The notes below the pieces were generated by a model, which saw only the letters and a list, made by a program, of their open reading frames with translations, was not told where the DNA came from and made no database searches. The position numbers and the translations under genes are program-made. This document shows, one piece after another, positions 1 through 8,775 of a stretch of DNA of 64,000 nt. How positions within the stretch are numbered: the stretch's first letter is position 1; each line of letters opens with the position of its first letter. This DNA is from Paracoccus seriniphilus (lineage in GTDB: Bacteria > Pseudomonadota > Alphaproteobacteria > Rhodobacterales > Rhodobacteraceae): positions 1,160,501-1,224,500 of the forward strand of contig NZ_CP067129.1 in NCBI RefSeq assembly GCF_028553745.1, given 5' to 3'.

Positions 1-1
1 C

Positions 2-67
2 ACCGTTATCGGTGCTTTTTGTACAGTTGCCAACGACAACCGTGCTCCGGTCGCTCTGGCTGCGTAA
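2..67 (+). CDS. C-terminal end of an unidentified protein (partial)
   Basis: The window opens inside a reading frame that runs 21 codons (ending VANDNRAPVALAA) to a TAA stop at 65-67. Codon use is GC-rich and fits the genome, so this is probably the tail of a gene lying to the left. Too little remains to name a family. The following 100 bases up to the histidine kinase stop hold no convincing gene. Confidence 0.45.
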   Translation, partial: TVIGAFCTVANDNRAPVALAA

Positions 68-168
68 GCAGCTCGGGTAACCGAAACCTAACTCCTTGCG
101 CCTAGCAGCGTAAGGCGGGGCCCGCAGGAGCCTTGCAACAGAATCCTGCACCTTTTCCCCATATCCTT

Positions 169-1467
169 TCAGGCTGGCAGATCCAGTACCGCCGACAGGC
201 CGCCGATATCAGCGCGTTCCAGTCGAAGCGATCCACCATGCAGGGCAGCCAGATCCGCCACGATCGCCAGACCCAGACCAGATCCCGACAGCCCGAATTC
301 ATCCAGCCGCGCGCCACGGATCATTGCCTTGGGTGCGTCTGCCTGCGCCATGCCCGGACCATCGTCCTCGACCTTCAGGATTAACCGCCCCTCTGTCATC
401 CGGGCTGAAATGCGGATCTGGCTTCGCCCCCATTTGACCGCATTTTCGCTCAGATTGCCGATCATCTCTTCCAGGTCCTGCCGCTCGCCAGCAAAGCCCA
501 GGTCATCAGGACAGTCTACCTGTGCGGTTATTCCCTTGTCATGCATCGGCCAGCGCAGCACCAGCAGGATGTCGTCAATGACCGGGCGGATCAGGCAGCG
601 CAGCCCCATCTGGCGTGGCCCGGCCTGACGCGCGCGCCGCAGATGCCAGCCGATCAGCCGGTCCATCCGCGCGATCAGCGCCTGACCGGCATGATCCATC
701 GGCAGCTCATTCGTCAAGGCGGCAAGCGGCGTCTTGAGGGAATGGGCCAGGTTTCCCAGGTGATGGCGCGACCGCTCCAGCTGCGCGGCATTCTGATCAA
801 GCGCGGCATTGATTTCATGGGTCAAGGGCTGAAGCTCCGTGACATCGGGCAGGGGAAGCCTGTCGGTCTTGCCCTCGCGCACGTGGCGCAGATCATGCCC
901 CAGCCGATCCAGGCTGCGCAGTCCGGCCGTCACCTGGATGACGCTGGCGGCGGCAAGACCCAGACCCAGAACGATCAGGGAAATGGCCAGCGGCCTGCGG
1001 ATCTGAAGCAGGCTTTCTTCTATCTGATCTTGCGGAGCGGTCACGGTAATCGCGACCACGGAATCACTGTCGGGTATGGTGATCTCGCGTCGCAGAACCC
1101 GCAGCGGGGCTCCGTCAGCACCTGTCCCTTGCCCGCCGATGAAGCTGCCCGCCGCGCCGCTCAGGCGACCATCCAGCAATGAGGGCGATCGCGCCACGAC
1201 CTTGTCATCTACGTTCACCTGCCAGTACCAGCCACTGAACGGCAGACCGAACCGCGGATCTGCAGGTGGGGCGGGAACGGTGGTTTCTCCTTCGGAATCA
1301 ATACCCACTGACGCAATCAACGCATCCGCCACGGCCGATGTTTCCGCGTCGAACCGGTCGGTCACGAAATTCCCCAGCAGGTGCGAGATTAGCAGGAAGG
1401 CCGCCAACAAGGCGGCCGTCAGCCAGACCCCGGCAAGAATCAGCAATCTGCCCCGCAGCGATTTCAT
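169..1467 (-). CDS. PhoQ/FeuQ-like sensor histidine kinase
   Basis: Inner-membrane sensor kinase of 432 residues. A transmembrane segment (about 8-30) is followed by a periplasmic sensor region (about 31-155), a second membrane segment (about 160-182), a short HAMP-like linker, and the kinase core. The phosphorylated histidine is His242 in the motif AHSLKTPLAAL, a form typical of PhoQ-type kinases. The ATPase domain shows the N box around Asn342 (NLSENAVKW), the DDGPGM G1 box at 368-373 and a GSGLGL G2 box near 395-400. Its ATG overlaps the TGA of the response regulator (ATGA), so the two are translationally coupled. The signal is unknown; PhoQ/FeuQ relatives respond to divalent cations or envelope stress. 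Confidence 0.9.
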   Translation of the reverse strand: MKSLRGRLLILAGVWLTAALLAAFLLISHLLGNFVTDRFDAETSAVADALIASVGIDSEGETTVPAPPADPRFGLPFSGWYWQVNVDDKVVARSPSLLDGRLSGAAGSFIGGQGTGADGAPLRVLRREITIPDSDSVVAITVTAPQDQIEESLLQIRRPLAISLIVLGLGLAAASVIQVTAGLRSLDRLGHDLRHVREGKTDRLPLPDVTELQPLTHEINAALDQNAAQLERSRHHLGNLAHSLKTPLAALTNELPMDHAGQALIARMDRLIGWHLRRARQAGPRQMGLRCLIRPVIDDILLVLRWPMHDKGITAQVDCPDDLGFAGERQDLEEMIGNLSENAVKWGRSQIRISARMTEGRLILKVEDDGPGMAQADAPKAMIRGARLDEFGLSGSGLGLAIVADLAALHGGSLRLERADIGGLSAVLDLPA

Positions 1468-2129
1468 GCAGCCGGAACCTCAAGGACGTATCCCTCGCCG
1501 CGACGGGTCTGGATCAGCCCATCGCCGATTTTCCGACGCAGCCGACCAATCACAACCTCGATGGATTTGAAATCCCGGTCTGTTTCCGCTTCATAAAGAT
1601 GTTCCGACAATTCCGTTCGGCTGACGATGCGGTTCTGATGATGGATCAGATAGCTGAGGATCCTTGTCTCGAATGACGTCAGCTTCAGCGGGCTGCCATC
1701 GCGGGTAATGACCCCCAACTGCGTATCCAGGGTCAGCGGCCCGGCCTGGATGACGGAACGGCTATGGCCCGCCGCGCGGCGTACAAGGGTCTGGGCGCGC
1801 AGGACCACTTCTTCCAGACGAAACGGCTTCACCGCGTAATCATCGGCACCTGCACGAAAACCTGCGACCTTGTCGGTCCAGTCACCCCGCGCCGTCAGAA
1901 TCAGAACCGGCATGGATATGCCCTGATCACGCCAGCGCGTGAGCACATCGATCCCCGACAGGCCGGGCAGGCCCAAATCCAGAATAGCGACATCATAGGT
2001 TTCGGTCGCGCCCATGAATTCGCCCTCGGTGCCATCCCCCGCATGGTCGGTGGCAAAGCCTGCATCCTGCATGGCCGACATCAACTGTCCGGCCAGCACC
2101 TGGTCATCTTCTACGATCAATGCGCGCAT
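1464..2129 (-). CDS. OmpR/PhoP-family response regulator
   Basis: Response regulator of 221 residues with an N-terminal receiver domain (acidic Glu7/Asp8/Asp9, phospho-acceptor Asp51 in AILDLGLPG, Thr79 region, Lys101 in VKPF) and a C-terminal winged-helix DNA-binding domain (about 125-221, with RLRRKIG and RRGEGYVL). The receiver closely resembles PhoP and FeuP. It lies between a PepSY gene and the kinase, with ATGA overlaps on both sides, giving a three-gene operon pepSY-regulator-kinase. The divergent secreted PepSY/His-rich gene is a likely target, inferred from position only. Confidence 0.92.
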   Translation of the reverse strand: MRALIVEDDQVLAGQLMSAMQDAGFATDHAGDGTEGEFMGATETYDVAILDLGLPGLSGIDVLTRWRDQGISMPVLILTARGDWTDKVAGFRAGADDYAVKPFRLEEVVLRAQTLVRRAAGHSRSVIQAGPLTLDTQLGVITRDGSPLKLTSFETRILSYLIHHQNRIVSRTELSEHLYEAETDRDFKSIEVVIGRLRRKIGDGLIQTRRGEGYVLEVPAA

Positions 2130-2548
2130 CAGTTCGCGTCCCGGTATTTGTCTGTGTTCTTCATTGCCCCGCCCTTGCGCAGCGCCTTCGTCTGCCCACG
2201 CCCGGCGATTTCCAGAAAACGGCCATCCCGGGCGTCCATGCGGATCTTCAGCAGGTTCTGCTGGGGCGTGATGATCCGGAACTCATAGATCAGCGCCGCG
2301 CCCAGTTCTCTTTCGCGCGGCGTCGGGTGCGTGATGTCCGCGCCGATCAGCCGCCCGCGATAGCGTTGGCCAACGCGTTTTGCCATTGCGTGAAAGGGCA
2401 GGGGCCGGAAGTCCTGCGCAGAGGCAGAGCCGGAAAGCGCCCTGACCGGACCGGCAACCTGATGCGGTTCCAGATCGCCGGAAGGGCGCAGCAACAGCGC
2501 CCCGGCAATGGCGGCTAGACAGGCAAAGATCAGGACGTGGCGTTTCAT
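2129..2548 (-). CDS. PepSY-domain membrane-anchored or secreted protein
   Basis: Small protein (139 residues) with an N-terminal hydrophobic signal/anchor (MKRHVLIFACLAAIAGALLL) followed by one PepSY-like fold in which the RELGAALIYEFRIITPQ strand pattern and a DARDG turn are visible. PepSY domains are thought to bind or inhibit partners outside the cytoplasm, and small PepSY genes often accompany PhoPQ-like pairs. The start at 2548 was preferred to the upstream in-frame ATG (2596) because it places the signal sequence at the N terminus. Its TGA overlaps the regulator's ATG. It is likely an accessory factor of the sensor, but that is inference. Confidence 0.75.
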   Translation of the reverse strand: MKRHVLIFACLAAIAGALLLRPSGDLEPHQVAGPVRALSGSASAQDFRPLPFHAMAKRVGQRYRGRLIGADITHPTPRERELGAALIYEFRIITPQQNLLKIRMDARDGRFLEIAGRGQTKALRKGGAMKNTDKYRDAN

Positions 2549-2685
2549 GATGCTATCTATGCGCTGTTGTGCCCAAATGAAAACCAAACGAGGCATTGGC
2601 CTTTCGTTCGGCTAGTGACAGCTAAAACATGATTCGTCCGGATGGCCCAGAAACGGGTTTCGGACGGAACATGACAAGGAATTGT
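2549..2685. promoter_or_regulatory. Divergent promoter region between the two-component operon and the secreted PepSY gene
   Basis: This 137 bp gap must carry both start sites. Two similar 9-mers, TTCGTTCGG near 2603 and TTCGTCCGG near 2633, lie in the same orientation about 30 bp apart. PhoP-type regulators bind direct repeats, but their usual spacing is 11 bp, so I do not claim an operator. Confidence 0.4.
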
Positions 2686-3519
2686 ATGATGAGCAGCAAG
2701 ATTTTCACGATGACCGCCACTTCGATCGCCCTGATCGCGGGGCTGGGAACATCGGCATTCGCACAGGACAACGCGCAATCCGTCGAACTTCCCGGCGTCC
2801 TGCAGGCGCTGGAACTGACCGATGTCGACGTCAAGAAAGGTCCGCGCGGCGCACAGAAGATCGAAGGTGATCTGCCGGGCGGCGGTGAAATCGAAGCCAT
2901 CCTCGACAAGGAAAACAACGTCCTGATGATCAGGGGCGACGATGCGGCCCTGCCGCAATCGGTGCTGGACGAGATGCTTCCGCAAGCCGTGCGCGACAAT
3001 GATATCCTGTCGCAATTCGCGGTGATCGATCAGGTCGGCGGGCGCGAGGGCCGCGCGATGGTTGGCGGGCAGGATGCCGATGGCGAAGAACTGCGCGCGG
3101 GCTTTGATGCCGACGGACGGCTGATGCGCTTTGGTCGCGGCGATGAGGATCACGCCGGCAAGCGTGGCGACAGACATCATCGCGACGAAGGACGGGGTGA
3201 CCATCACCGGGGTGGCAAGGGCCACGGCATGGACAAGCGTGGCGACATGCATGGCAAACGTGGTGATCACGGCCCCGAAGGCCGCCCGGGCCCTGACGGT
3301 CGTCCCGGTCCCGAAGCTCGTCACGGCGATGATCGCCCCATGCCCCGTATCGATGTCGACGCCATCGGCGAAAAGCTGAATGATGCCGGATATACCGAGA
3401 TCGGCAAACCTCGTCCGGCTGGTCCGCGTATCGAGATGGAAGCCACCAATCCGGCTGGTGAGACCGTCATCCTGGAAGTGGATCGCAACGGAGAGGTGCT
3501 GCGCGAACTGGCGCGCTAA
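2686..3519 (+). CDS. Secreted PepSY protein with His/Gly-rich, collagen-like insert
   Basis: 277 residues. A cleavable signal peptide ends near Ala26 (TSAFAQDN). A first PepSY-like region spans about 33-150 and a second, shorter one about 221-277 (IDVDAIGEKLNDAGYTEIG, then an EVDRNGEV turn). Between them, residues 150-218 form a low-complexity stretch rich in His, Gly, Arg and Asp, with KRGD repeats and Gly-Pro-Glu/Asp-Gly-Arg collagen-like triplets. The His clusters could bind metal ions. An AAGGA ribosome site at 2676-2680 supports the ATG at 2686 (ATG at 2689 is an alternative). It is transcribed divergently from the two-component operon and is a plausible regulated target or periplasmic signal protein. 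Confidence 0.75.
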   Translation: MMSSKIFTMTATSIALIAGLGTSAFAQDNAQSVELPGVLQALELTDVDVKKGPRGAQKIEGDLPGGGEIEAILDKENNVLMIRGDDAALPQSVLDEMLPQAVRDNDILSQFAVIDQVGGREGRAMVGGQDADGEELRAGFDADGRLMRFGRGDEDHAGKRGDRHHRDEGRGDHHRGGKGHGMDKRGDMHGKRGDHGPEGRPGPDGRPGPEARHGDDRPMPRIDVDAIGEKLNDAGYTEIGKPRPAGPRIEMEATNPAGETVILEVDRNGEVLRELAR

Positions 3520-3545
3520 GCATCTGGCCTTATCCGGGAAATGCA

Positions 3546-3571
3546 GGCAGGGGGGCGTCAGCCCCCCTGCC
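3546..3571. terminator. Bidirectional hairpin between convergent genes
   Basis: A perfect 11 bp GC stem, GGCAGGGGGGC, with a GTCA loop and its complement sits between the stops of the PepSY gene (3519) and the ABC binding protein (3598). There is no long T run, so it may be an imperfect intrinsic terminator acting for both directions. Confidence 0.7.
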
Positions 3572-3597
3572 CATACTCTTGAATGTCACGATGCAGA

Positions 3598-4584
3598 TCA
3601 GTTCAGGGCCTTGTCGGTGATGGCATGTGTCCATGCGCCTTCGGGCTCTTTCGAGATCACCGGATCAGAGCCGCCGGCCAGCAGCGTTTCGACCGTGCGC
3701 TGGTAATCTGCCTCGTCCAGGGTGCCGTCGGAACCTGCGGTCAGCTTGGCGACCTCGCTCATCATGCGGGTCTGATGCTCGATGGTCTGGGCACCGGTTT
3801 CATCATTGTCCAGAACGATTTCGGCCGCCTCTTCGGGATGTTCTTCGGCGTATTTCCACCCTTTCATCGAGGCACGCACAAAGCGCGCCAGCTTGTCGAC
3901 CATTTCGGGATCGTCAAGATTCTGCTCCAGCGTATACAGCCCATCTTCCAGAGTCGCGACGCCCTGGTCCTCATACTTGAAGGTGACCAGATCGTCCGGG
4001 GTCAGCCCGGCATCCAGAATCTGCCCGTATTCATTATAGGTCATGGTGCTGATACAGGCGGCCTGCTTTTGCAAGAGCGGGTCGACATTGAAGCCTTGTT
4101 TCAGCACGGTGACACCATCTTCGCCGCCCTCGGTGGACAGACCAAGCGTGTTCATCCAGCTGAGGAACGGGTATTCATTTCCTGCGAACCAGACACCAAG
4201 CGTCTTGCCGGCAAAATCCGTCTGCGGATCGGAAATCCCGCTTTCCTTCAGGCAGGTCAGCATCATCCCCGAGGATTTGTAGGGCTGGGCGATATTGACC
4301 AGTGGCAGCCCCTTTTCACGTGCGGCAAGGGCAGCGGGCATCCATTCCACCGTGACATCGGCACCGCCTCCGGCCAGAACCTGGGTCGGCGCGATATCGG
4401 GGCCACCGGGCTTGATGGTGACGTTCAGATCCTCTTCGTCGTAAAAGCCCTTGTCCCTGGCCACGTAATAGCCTGCGAACTGTGCTTGCGTGACCCATTT
4501 CAGTTGCAGCGTCAGGTCGTCAGCGGCATGGGCCGCCGTGACCATGGATGCAAGGGCGGCAGCCGAAATCACCAGATGTCTCAT
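3598..4584 (-). CDS. NMT1/ThiY-like ABC transporter substrate-binding protein
   Basis: 328 residues with a Sec signal peptide (MRHLVISAAALASMVTAAHA, cleavage near residue 20). The mature start, LTLQLKWVTQAQFAGYYVA followed by DKGFYDEEDL, is characteristic of the NMT1/THI5-like binding proteins that capture pyrimidines, taurine or sulfonates in the periplasm. It is the last gene of the hyuC-hydA-ABC operon, 31 bp after a permease, with ribosome site AGGAGAG. The neighbouring pyrimidine-ring hydrolases and the RutR homologue suggest it binds uracil, thymine, a dihydropyrimidine or a hydantoin; the ligand itself cannot be read from the sequence. Confidence 0.88.
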   Translation of the reverse strand: MRHLVISAAALASMVTAAHAADDLTLQLKWVTQAQFAGYYVARDKGFYDEEDLNVTIKPGGPDIAPTQVLAGGGADVTVEWMPAALAAREKGLPLVNIAQPYKSSGMMLTCLKESGISDPQTDFAGKTLGVWFAGNEYPFLSWMNTLGLSTEGGEDGVTVLKQGFNVDPLLQKQAACISTMTYNEYGQILDAGLTPDDLVTFKYEDQGVATLEDGLYTLEQNLDDPEMVDKLARFVRASMKGWKYAEEHPEEAAEIVLDNDETGAQTIEHQTRMMSEVAKLTAGSDGTLDEADYQRTVETLLAGGSDPVISKEPEGAWTHAITDKALN

Positions 4585-4615
4585 TCGTCACTCTCCTGTT
4601 GGGGGCTCAGGCCCG

Positions 4616-5539
4616 TTATTTGCGCTGCGATGGATGCCAGAACGTCACCTTCTTTTCGATCAGCGCAACGATACCATAGAACAAGGAACCCGCGATTGCC
4701 GCCACCAGAATCTCGGCCCAGACAAGGGGCAGGTCCAGACGGCCGACCGCGGTCGATATGCGAAAGCCCATGCCCTTGGTCGGGCTGCCAAAGAACTCGG
4801 CGACGATGGCCCCGATCAGCGCCAGCGTCGAGGTGATCTTGAGCCCGTTGAACAGGAAGGGCATGGCGGCGGGCATCCGCAGCTTCCAAAGCGATTGCCA
4901 ATAGGGCGCGGCCCAGGTGGCCATCTGGTCGCGCTGCATCGCATCGGTTGCTGCCAGTCCGGCGACCATGTTCACAAGGATCGGAAAGAACACCATGACC
5001 ACCACCACGGCGGCCTTGGATTGCCAGTCAAAGCCGAACCACATGACCAGAATCGGCGCGATCCCCACGATGGGCAGGGCCGCGACAAAATTGCCGATGG
5101 GCAACAATCCGCGCTGCAGGAAGGGGCTGCGATCAATCGCGACGGCGGTGACGATGGCGGCGGTGGCACCGATCATCCAGCCGGTCAGGGCACCTTTCAA
5201 GATGGTCTGGACGAAATCGGTCCAAAGGATGGATGTGTTCTGCGTGAAACTGACGGCGATCCGGCTGGGCGGGGGCAGAATGACCGGGGGGATTTCAAAG
5301 ATCCGGCAGGCCATTTCCCACAGCAGCAGAATGGTGGCACCAAAAATGATCGGGGTCAGAACCCGCGAGAAGGGCAGGTCCAGACTGGTCAGTGCGATGT
5401 TCAGCGTCCAGGCCCCCAGCCAGACCAGCACGATTGGCGTCAGCGCCGGGGTCATGATGGCCGCGAAAATCAGGAAGGGCGCGACCAGCAGGGTCGGGCG
5501 CAATTCGCGACGAAAGATTTGCCAGGCCACGCCATTCAT
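4616..5539 (-). CDS. ABC transporter permease (NitT/TauT family)
   Basis: 307-residue integral membrane protein with about six to seven hydrophobic segments. The EAA cytoplasmic-loop region is visible as AAPYWQSLWKLRMPAAMPFLFNG, the site that contacts the ATPase in BPD-type permeases. It is the second permease of the operon, and its ATG overlaps the stop of the first permease (ATGA at 5536-5539). An extra hydrophobic N-terminal stretch (about 10-70) precedes the usual permease core. It forms the membrane channel with its neighbour. Confidence 0.88.
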   Translation of the reverse strand: MNGVAWQIFRRELRPTLLVAPFLIFAAIMTPALTPIVLVWLGAWTLNIALTSLDLPFSRVLTPIIFGATILLLWEMACRIFEIPPVILPPPSRIAVSFTQNTSILWTDFVQTILKGALTGWMIGATAAIVTAVAIDRSPFLQRGLLPIGNFVAALPIVGIAPILVMWFGFDWQSKAAVVVVMVFFPILVNMVAGLAATDAMQRDQMATWAAPYWQSLWKLRMPAAMPFLFNGLKITSTLALIGAIVAEFFGSPTKGMGFRISTAVGRLDLPLVWAEILVAAIAGSLFYGIVALIEKKVTFWHPSQRK

Positions 5540-6453
5540 CGTGCAAGCCCCATCCTGTGCAGCGTTGTCCTTTCGATCATGCCGATGATCATCACCAGGA
5601 TCGCGGCCAGTGCAGCGGCCGCGAACAGCGCCGACCAGATCTGCACGGTCTGTCCGTAATAGCTGCCAGACAGCAGCCGCGCACCCAGGCCCGAGGTCGC
5701 CCCCGCAGGCAGTTCTCCGACAATCGTGCCGACCAGTGCCGCCGCCACCGCGACCTTAAGGCTGGTGAACAGATAAGGCATCGAAGAAGGCAGGCGCAGT
5801 CGCCAGAAGACCTGCGAGGCCGAGGCGCTCCAGCTGCGCATCAGGTCCAGCTGCATGGCATCGGGGGTGCGCAGCCCTTTCACCATGCCGACCAGAACCG
5901 GAAAAAATGACAGCCAGGCCGCGATCACCGCCTTGGGCATCAGGCCGGTAATGCCGGCGCTGGCAAAGACCACGATGACCATGGGCGCAATGGCCAGAAT
6001 CGGCACCGTCTGGCTGGCCACGGCCCAGGGCATCACAGATTGATCCATGGCGCGGTTGTGGACGATGCCTATGGCCAGCAGAATTCCTGCAAGGCTGCCA
6101 ATCGCAAATCCGGCCAGCGTTGCCGATAGCGTGACCCATCCATGATAGACCAGCGAACGTTTCGATGTGATCTTCTGCCCGGCAATGCCGTCCCACAGAC
6201 CAAGAGCGACCTGATGTGGCGCGGGCAGGACCGGGCGGTCCAGCGTCAGGGTGCGTTTTGTGAACTCCAGCGCCGACATGGTTTCATCGGCCCGTGCAGC
6301 CTGATCGCGAACCCATTGCGCATTCATGCCGATCGCGCCCAGATACCAAATCATCAGGATGACCAGCAGAACCACCGCCACCGGCACATAGCGATCCACG
6401 CCGGCAATCCGCCAATTGCGGCGCGCGGGACGGGTGGGGGCCAATTCAGCCAT
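5536..6453 (-). CDS. ABC transporter permease (NitT/TauT family)
   Basis: About 305 residues, several membrane spans and an EAA loop (SWSASASQVFWRLRLPSSMPYLFTS). I place the start at 6453 (MAELAPTRPARRN) because the GAGGG ribosome site lies 8 bases upstream; ATG 6459 would sit too close to it, and the upstream ATG at 6501 adds residues with no family look. The start overlaps the end of the ATPase gene. Paired with the downstream permease, which suggests a heterodimeric channel. Confidence 0.87.
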   Translation of the reverse strand: MAELAPTRPARRNWRIAGVDRYVPVAVVLLVILMIWYLGAIGMNAQWVRDQAARADETMSALEFTKRTLTLDRPVLPAPHQVALGLWDGIAGQKITSKRSLVYHGWVTLSATLAGFAIGSLAGILLAIGIVHNRAMDQSVMPWAVASQTVPILAIAPMVIVVFASAGITGLMPKAVIAAWLSFFPVLVGMVKGLRTPDAMQLDLMRSWSASASQVFWRLRLPSSMPYLFTSLKVAVAAALVGTIVGELPAGATSGLGARLLSGSYYGQTVQIWSALFAAAALAAILVMIIGMIERTTLHRMGLAR

Positions 6454-7267
6454 CGCCATGTCCCTCGCGCAGACCTTCGCGCACCTCATGGGCAAGGGCA
6501 ATGAATTCGGGCGTGTCGCGGATTTCCAACGGTCGTTCCGGCGGCAGGGGGCTTTCGATGATATTGGTGATGCGGCCCGGACGCGGAGACATCACCACGA
6601 TCTTCGTCGACAGATAGACCGCCTCGGGAATCGAATGGGTGACGAAGCCGATGGTCTTGCCGGTCTTGCGCCACAGATCCAGCAGTGCCTCGTTCAGCTT
6701 GTCGCGAACAATTTCATCCAGCGCGCCAAAGGGTTCATCCATCAGCAGGATATCGGCGTCGAATGCCAAGGCGCGCGCAATGCTGGCCCGCTGCTGCATT
6801 CCGCCCGAAAGCTGCCAGGGATATTTTCCGCCGAAGCCGTCAAGATCGACCAGTTCCAGAACCCGCTCGATGCGGGCGCGCCGGTCCGCCTTGTCAAAAC
6901 CCATGATTTCCAGCGGCAGGGAAATATTGCCGGAAATCGTGCGCCACGGATACAGCCCCGGCGCCTGAAAGACATAGCCATAGGCCCGCGACAGCCGCGC
7001 CTGATCGGGGCTCATGCCGTTCACGCTCAGCTGACCTCCGGTGGCGGTTTCCAGGGCGGCGATGCTGCGCAGAAAGGTGGTCTTGCCGCAGCCTGACGGT
7101 CCGATGAAGCTGACGAAATCGCCTTCATTGATGGTCAGATTGACGTCCTTGAGGGCGTGAACGGGACCATCCGCGGTCTGGAAGGTCAGGCTGACGGATT
7201 GAGCTTCGATGACTGGCCGCGTTTCCCCGGCCAGCCTCTTTCGGGTCTCGGGTCGATCCAAATTCAA
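6446..7267 (-). CDS. ABC transporter ATP-binding protein (NitT/TauT family)
   Basis: 273 residues. Walker A is GPSGCGKTT (about 56-64), the Q loop includes YVFQAPGLYPWRT, the signature is LSGGMQQRASIARAL, Walker B is ILLMDEPFGALDE and the switch His is in FVTHSIPEA. This is the arrangement of nitrate/sulfonate/taurine-type importers. The ATG overlaps the hydA stop (ATGA at 7264-7267), so it is coupled to dihydropyrimidinase, and it energises the two downstream permeases. Confidence 0.92.
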   Translation of the reverse strand: MNLDRPETRKRLAGETRPVIEAQSVSLTFQTADGPVHALKDVNLTINEGDFVSFIGPSGCGKTTFLRSIAALETATGGQLSVNGMSPDQARLSRAYGYVFQAPGLYPWRTISGNISLPLEIMGFDKADRRARIERVLELVDLDGFGGKYPWQLSGGMQQRASIARALAFDADILLMDEPFGALDEIVRDKLNEALLDLWRKTGKTIGFVTHSIPEAVYLSTKIVVMSPRPGRITNIIESPLPPERPLEIRDTPEFIALAHEVREGLREGHGDG

Positions 7268-8715
7268 ACCCCCGAAGCAGGAATGCCACTGCGTTCAACC
7301 GGTCGCGGCGCGGTCAGATCCTTCCACTGGCTGAGCGCGCGATTGACGTTGCCGCGCGCTTCGCGGGCCACGAATTCACCATGCCCCTCGCGGGTTTCAA
7401 TCTTGCCCTCGTTGAAGGCGATGACGCCGCGTGTCAGCGTATAGCGTGGCAGGCCCTTGACCTTCTGACCTTCGAAGACATTGTAATCAATGGCAGACTG
7501 CTGGTTCTGCGAGGTGATGGTCTTTTCCGCCTCGGGGTCCCAGATCACCAGATCGGCGTCGCTGCCGACCAGAACCGCGCCCTTGCGGGGATACATGCCA
7601 AGGATCTTGGCGCTGTTGGTCGAGGTCGCGGCCACGAATTCATTGGGAGTCAGGCGACCGGTATTCACCCCATGCGTCCACAGCATCGGCATGCGGTCCT
7701 CCAGCCCGCCGGTGCCATTGGGGATCTTGGTGAAATCACCCACACCATAGCGCTTCTGGTCGGTGGTAAAGGCGCAATGGTCCGTCGCCACCACCGAAAG
7801 GCTGCCCGATTGCAAACCGGCCCAAAGACTGTCCTGATGTTTCTTGTTGCGGAAGGGCGGTGACATGACGCGGCGGGCGGCATGATCCCAGTCCTTGTCG
7901 AAATATTCGCCTTCGTCCAGCGTCAGATGCTGGATCAGCGGTTCCCCCCAGACACGCTTGCCCTGCTGACGGGCGCGGCGGATGGCCTCATGGCTGTCCT
8001 CGCAGCTGACATGCACGACATATAGCGGCACGCCCGCCATATCGGCCACCATGATTGCGCGGTTGGTGGCCTCGCCCTCGACCTGGGGCGGGCGGGAATA
8101 GGCATGGGCCTCGGGGCCTGTATTGCCCTCGGCCAGCAGGCGCGACGACAACTCGGCGACGACATCGCCATTCTCGGCATGAACCAATGCGATGCCGCCC
8201 AGATCGCCAACCCGGCGGAAGCTGGAGAACAGCTCGTCGTCATTGACCATCAGCGCGCCCTTGTAGGCCATGAAATGCTTGAAGCTGGTAATGCCGCGTT
8301 TCACCACGGCATCCATTTCATCAAAGACCTGTTCGCCCCACCAGGTGATGGCCATGTGATAGCTGTAGTCGCAATGTGCGCGACCTGATTTGTTGTCCCA
8401 CATCTGCAGGGCATCCAGCAGTCCCTGTCCGGGCGAGGGCAGGGCGAAATCCACGACCATGGTCGTGCCGCCTGCCACAGCCGCGCGTGTGCCGCTTTCG
8501 AAATCATCGGCGGAATATGTGCCCATGAAGGGCATTTCCAGATGGGTATGCGGGTCGATTCCGCCCGGCATGATCAGACAACCTGTCGCGTCCAGAACCT
8601 TGTCCCCGACCAGCCCGTTGCCGATGGCGGCGATCTTGCCGTCCTCGATCAGAACATCGGCCTTCTGGGTCAGATCTGCCGTGACGATGGTGCCGTTTCT
8701 GATGACTGTGCTCAT
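7264..8715 (-). CDS. hydA: Dihydropyrimidinase / D-hydantoinase
   Basis: Cytoplasmic zinc amidohydrolase (483 residues) that opens dihydrouracil, dihydrothymine or 5-substituted hydantoins to N-carbamoyl products. The metal motif DPHTHLE gives His57 and His59, the carboxylated lysine is Lys152 in FMAYKG, later metal histidines lie in VVHVS and LVHAE, and an ATDHCAF segment is present. The start is ATG at 8715, with AAGGA seven bases upstream; the preceding GTG at 8718 is less likely. It follows the M20 hydrolase by 60 bp and is coupled to the ABC genes, as in the second step of reductive pyrimidine breakdown. The first-step reductase (preTA) is not in this window. Confidence 0.92.
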   Translation of the reverse strand: MSTVIRNGTIVTADLTQKADVLIEDGKIAAIGNGLVGDKVLDATGCLIMPGGIDPHTHLEMPFMGTYSADDFESGTRAAVAGGTTMVVDFALPSPGQGLLDALQMWDNKSGRAHCDYSYHMAITWWGEQVFDEMDAVVKRGITSFKHFMAYKGALMVNDDELFSSFRRVGDLGGIALVHAENGDVVAELSSRLLAEGNTGPEAHAYSRPPQVEGEATNRAIMVADMAGVPLYVVHVSCEDSHEAIRRARQQGKRVWGEPLIQHLTLDEGEYFDKDWDHAARRVMSPPFRNKKHQDSLWAGLQSGSLSVVATDHCAFTTDQKRYGVGDFTKIPNGTGGLEDRMPMLWTHGVNTGRLTPNEFVAATSTNSAKILGMYPRKGAVLVGSDADLVIWDPEAEKTITSQNQQSAIDYNVFEGQKVKGLPRYTLTRGVIAFNEGKIETREGHGEFVAREARGNVNRALSQWKDLTAPRPVERSGIPASGV

Positions 8716-8775
8716 CACCTGATCCTTCCTGTTGGTTCGATAGGCCCGCCGGACATGCGGACAGGCCAGATCATG

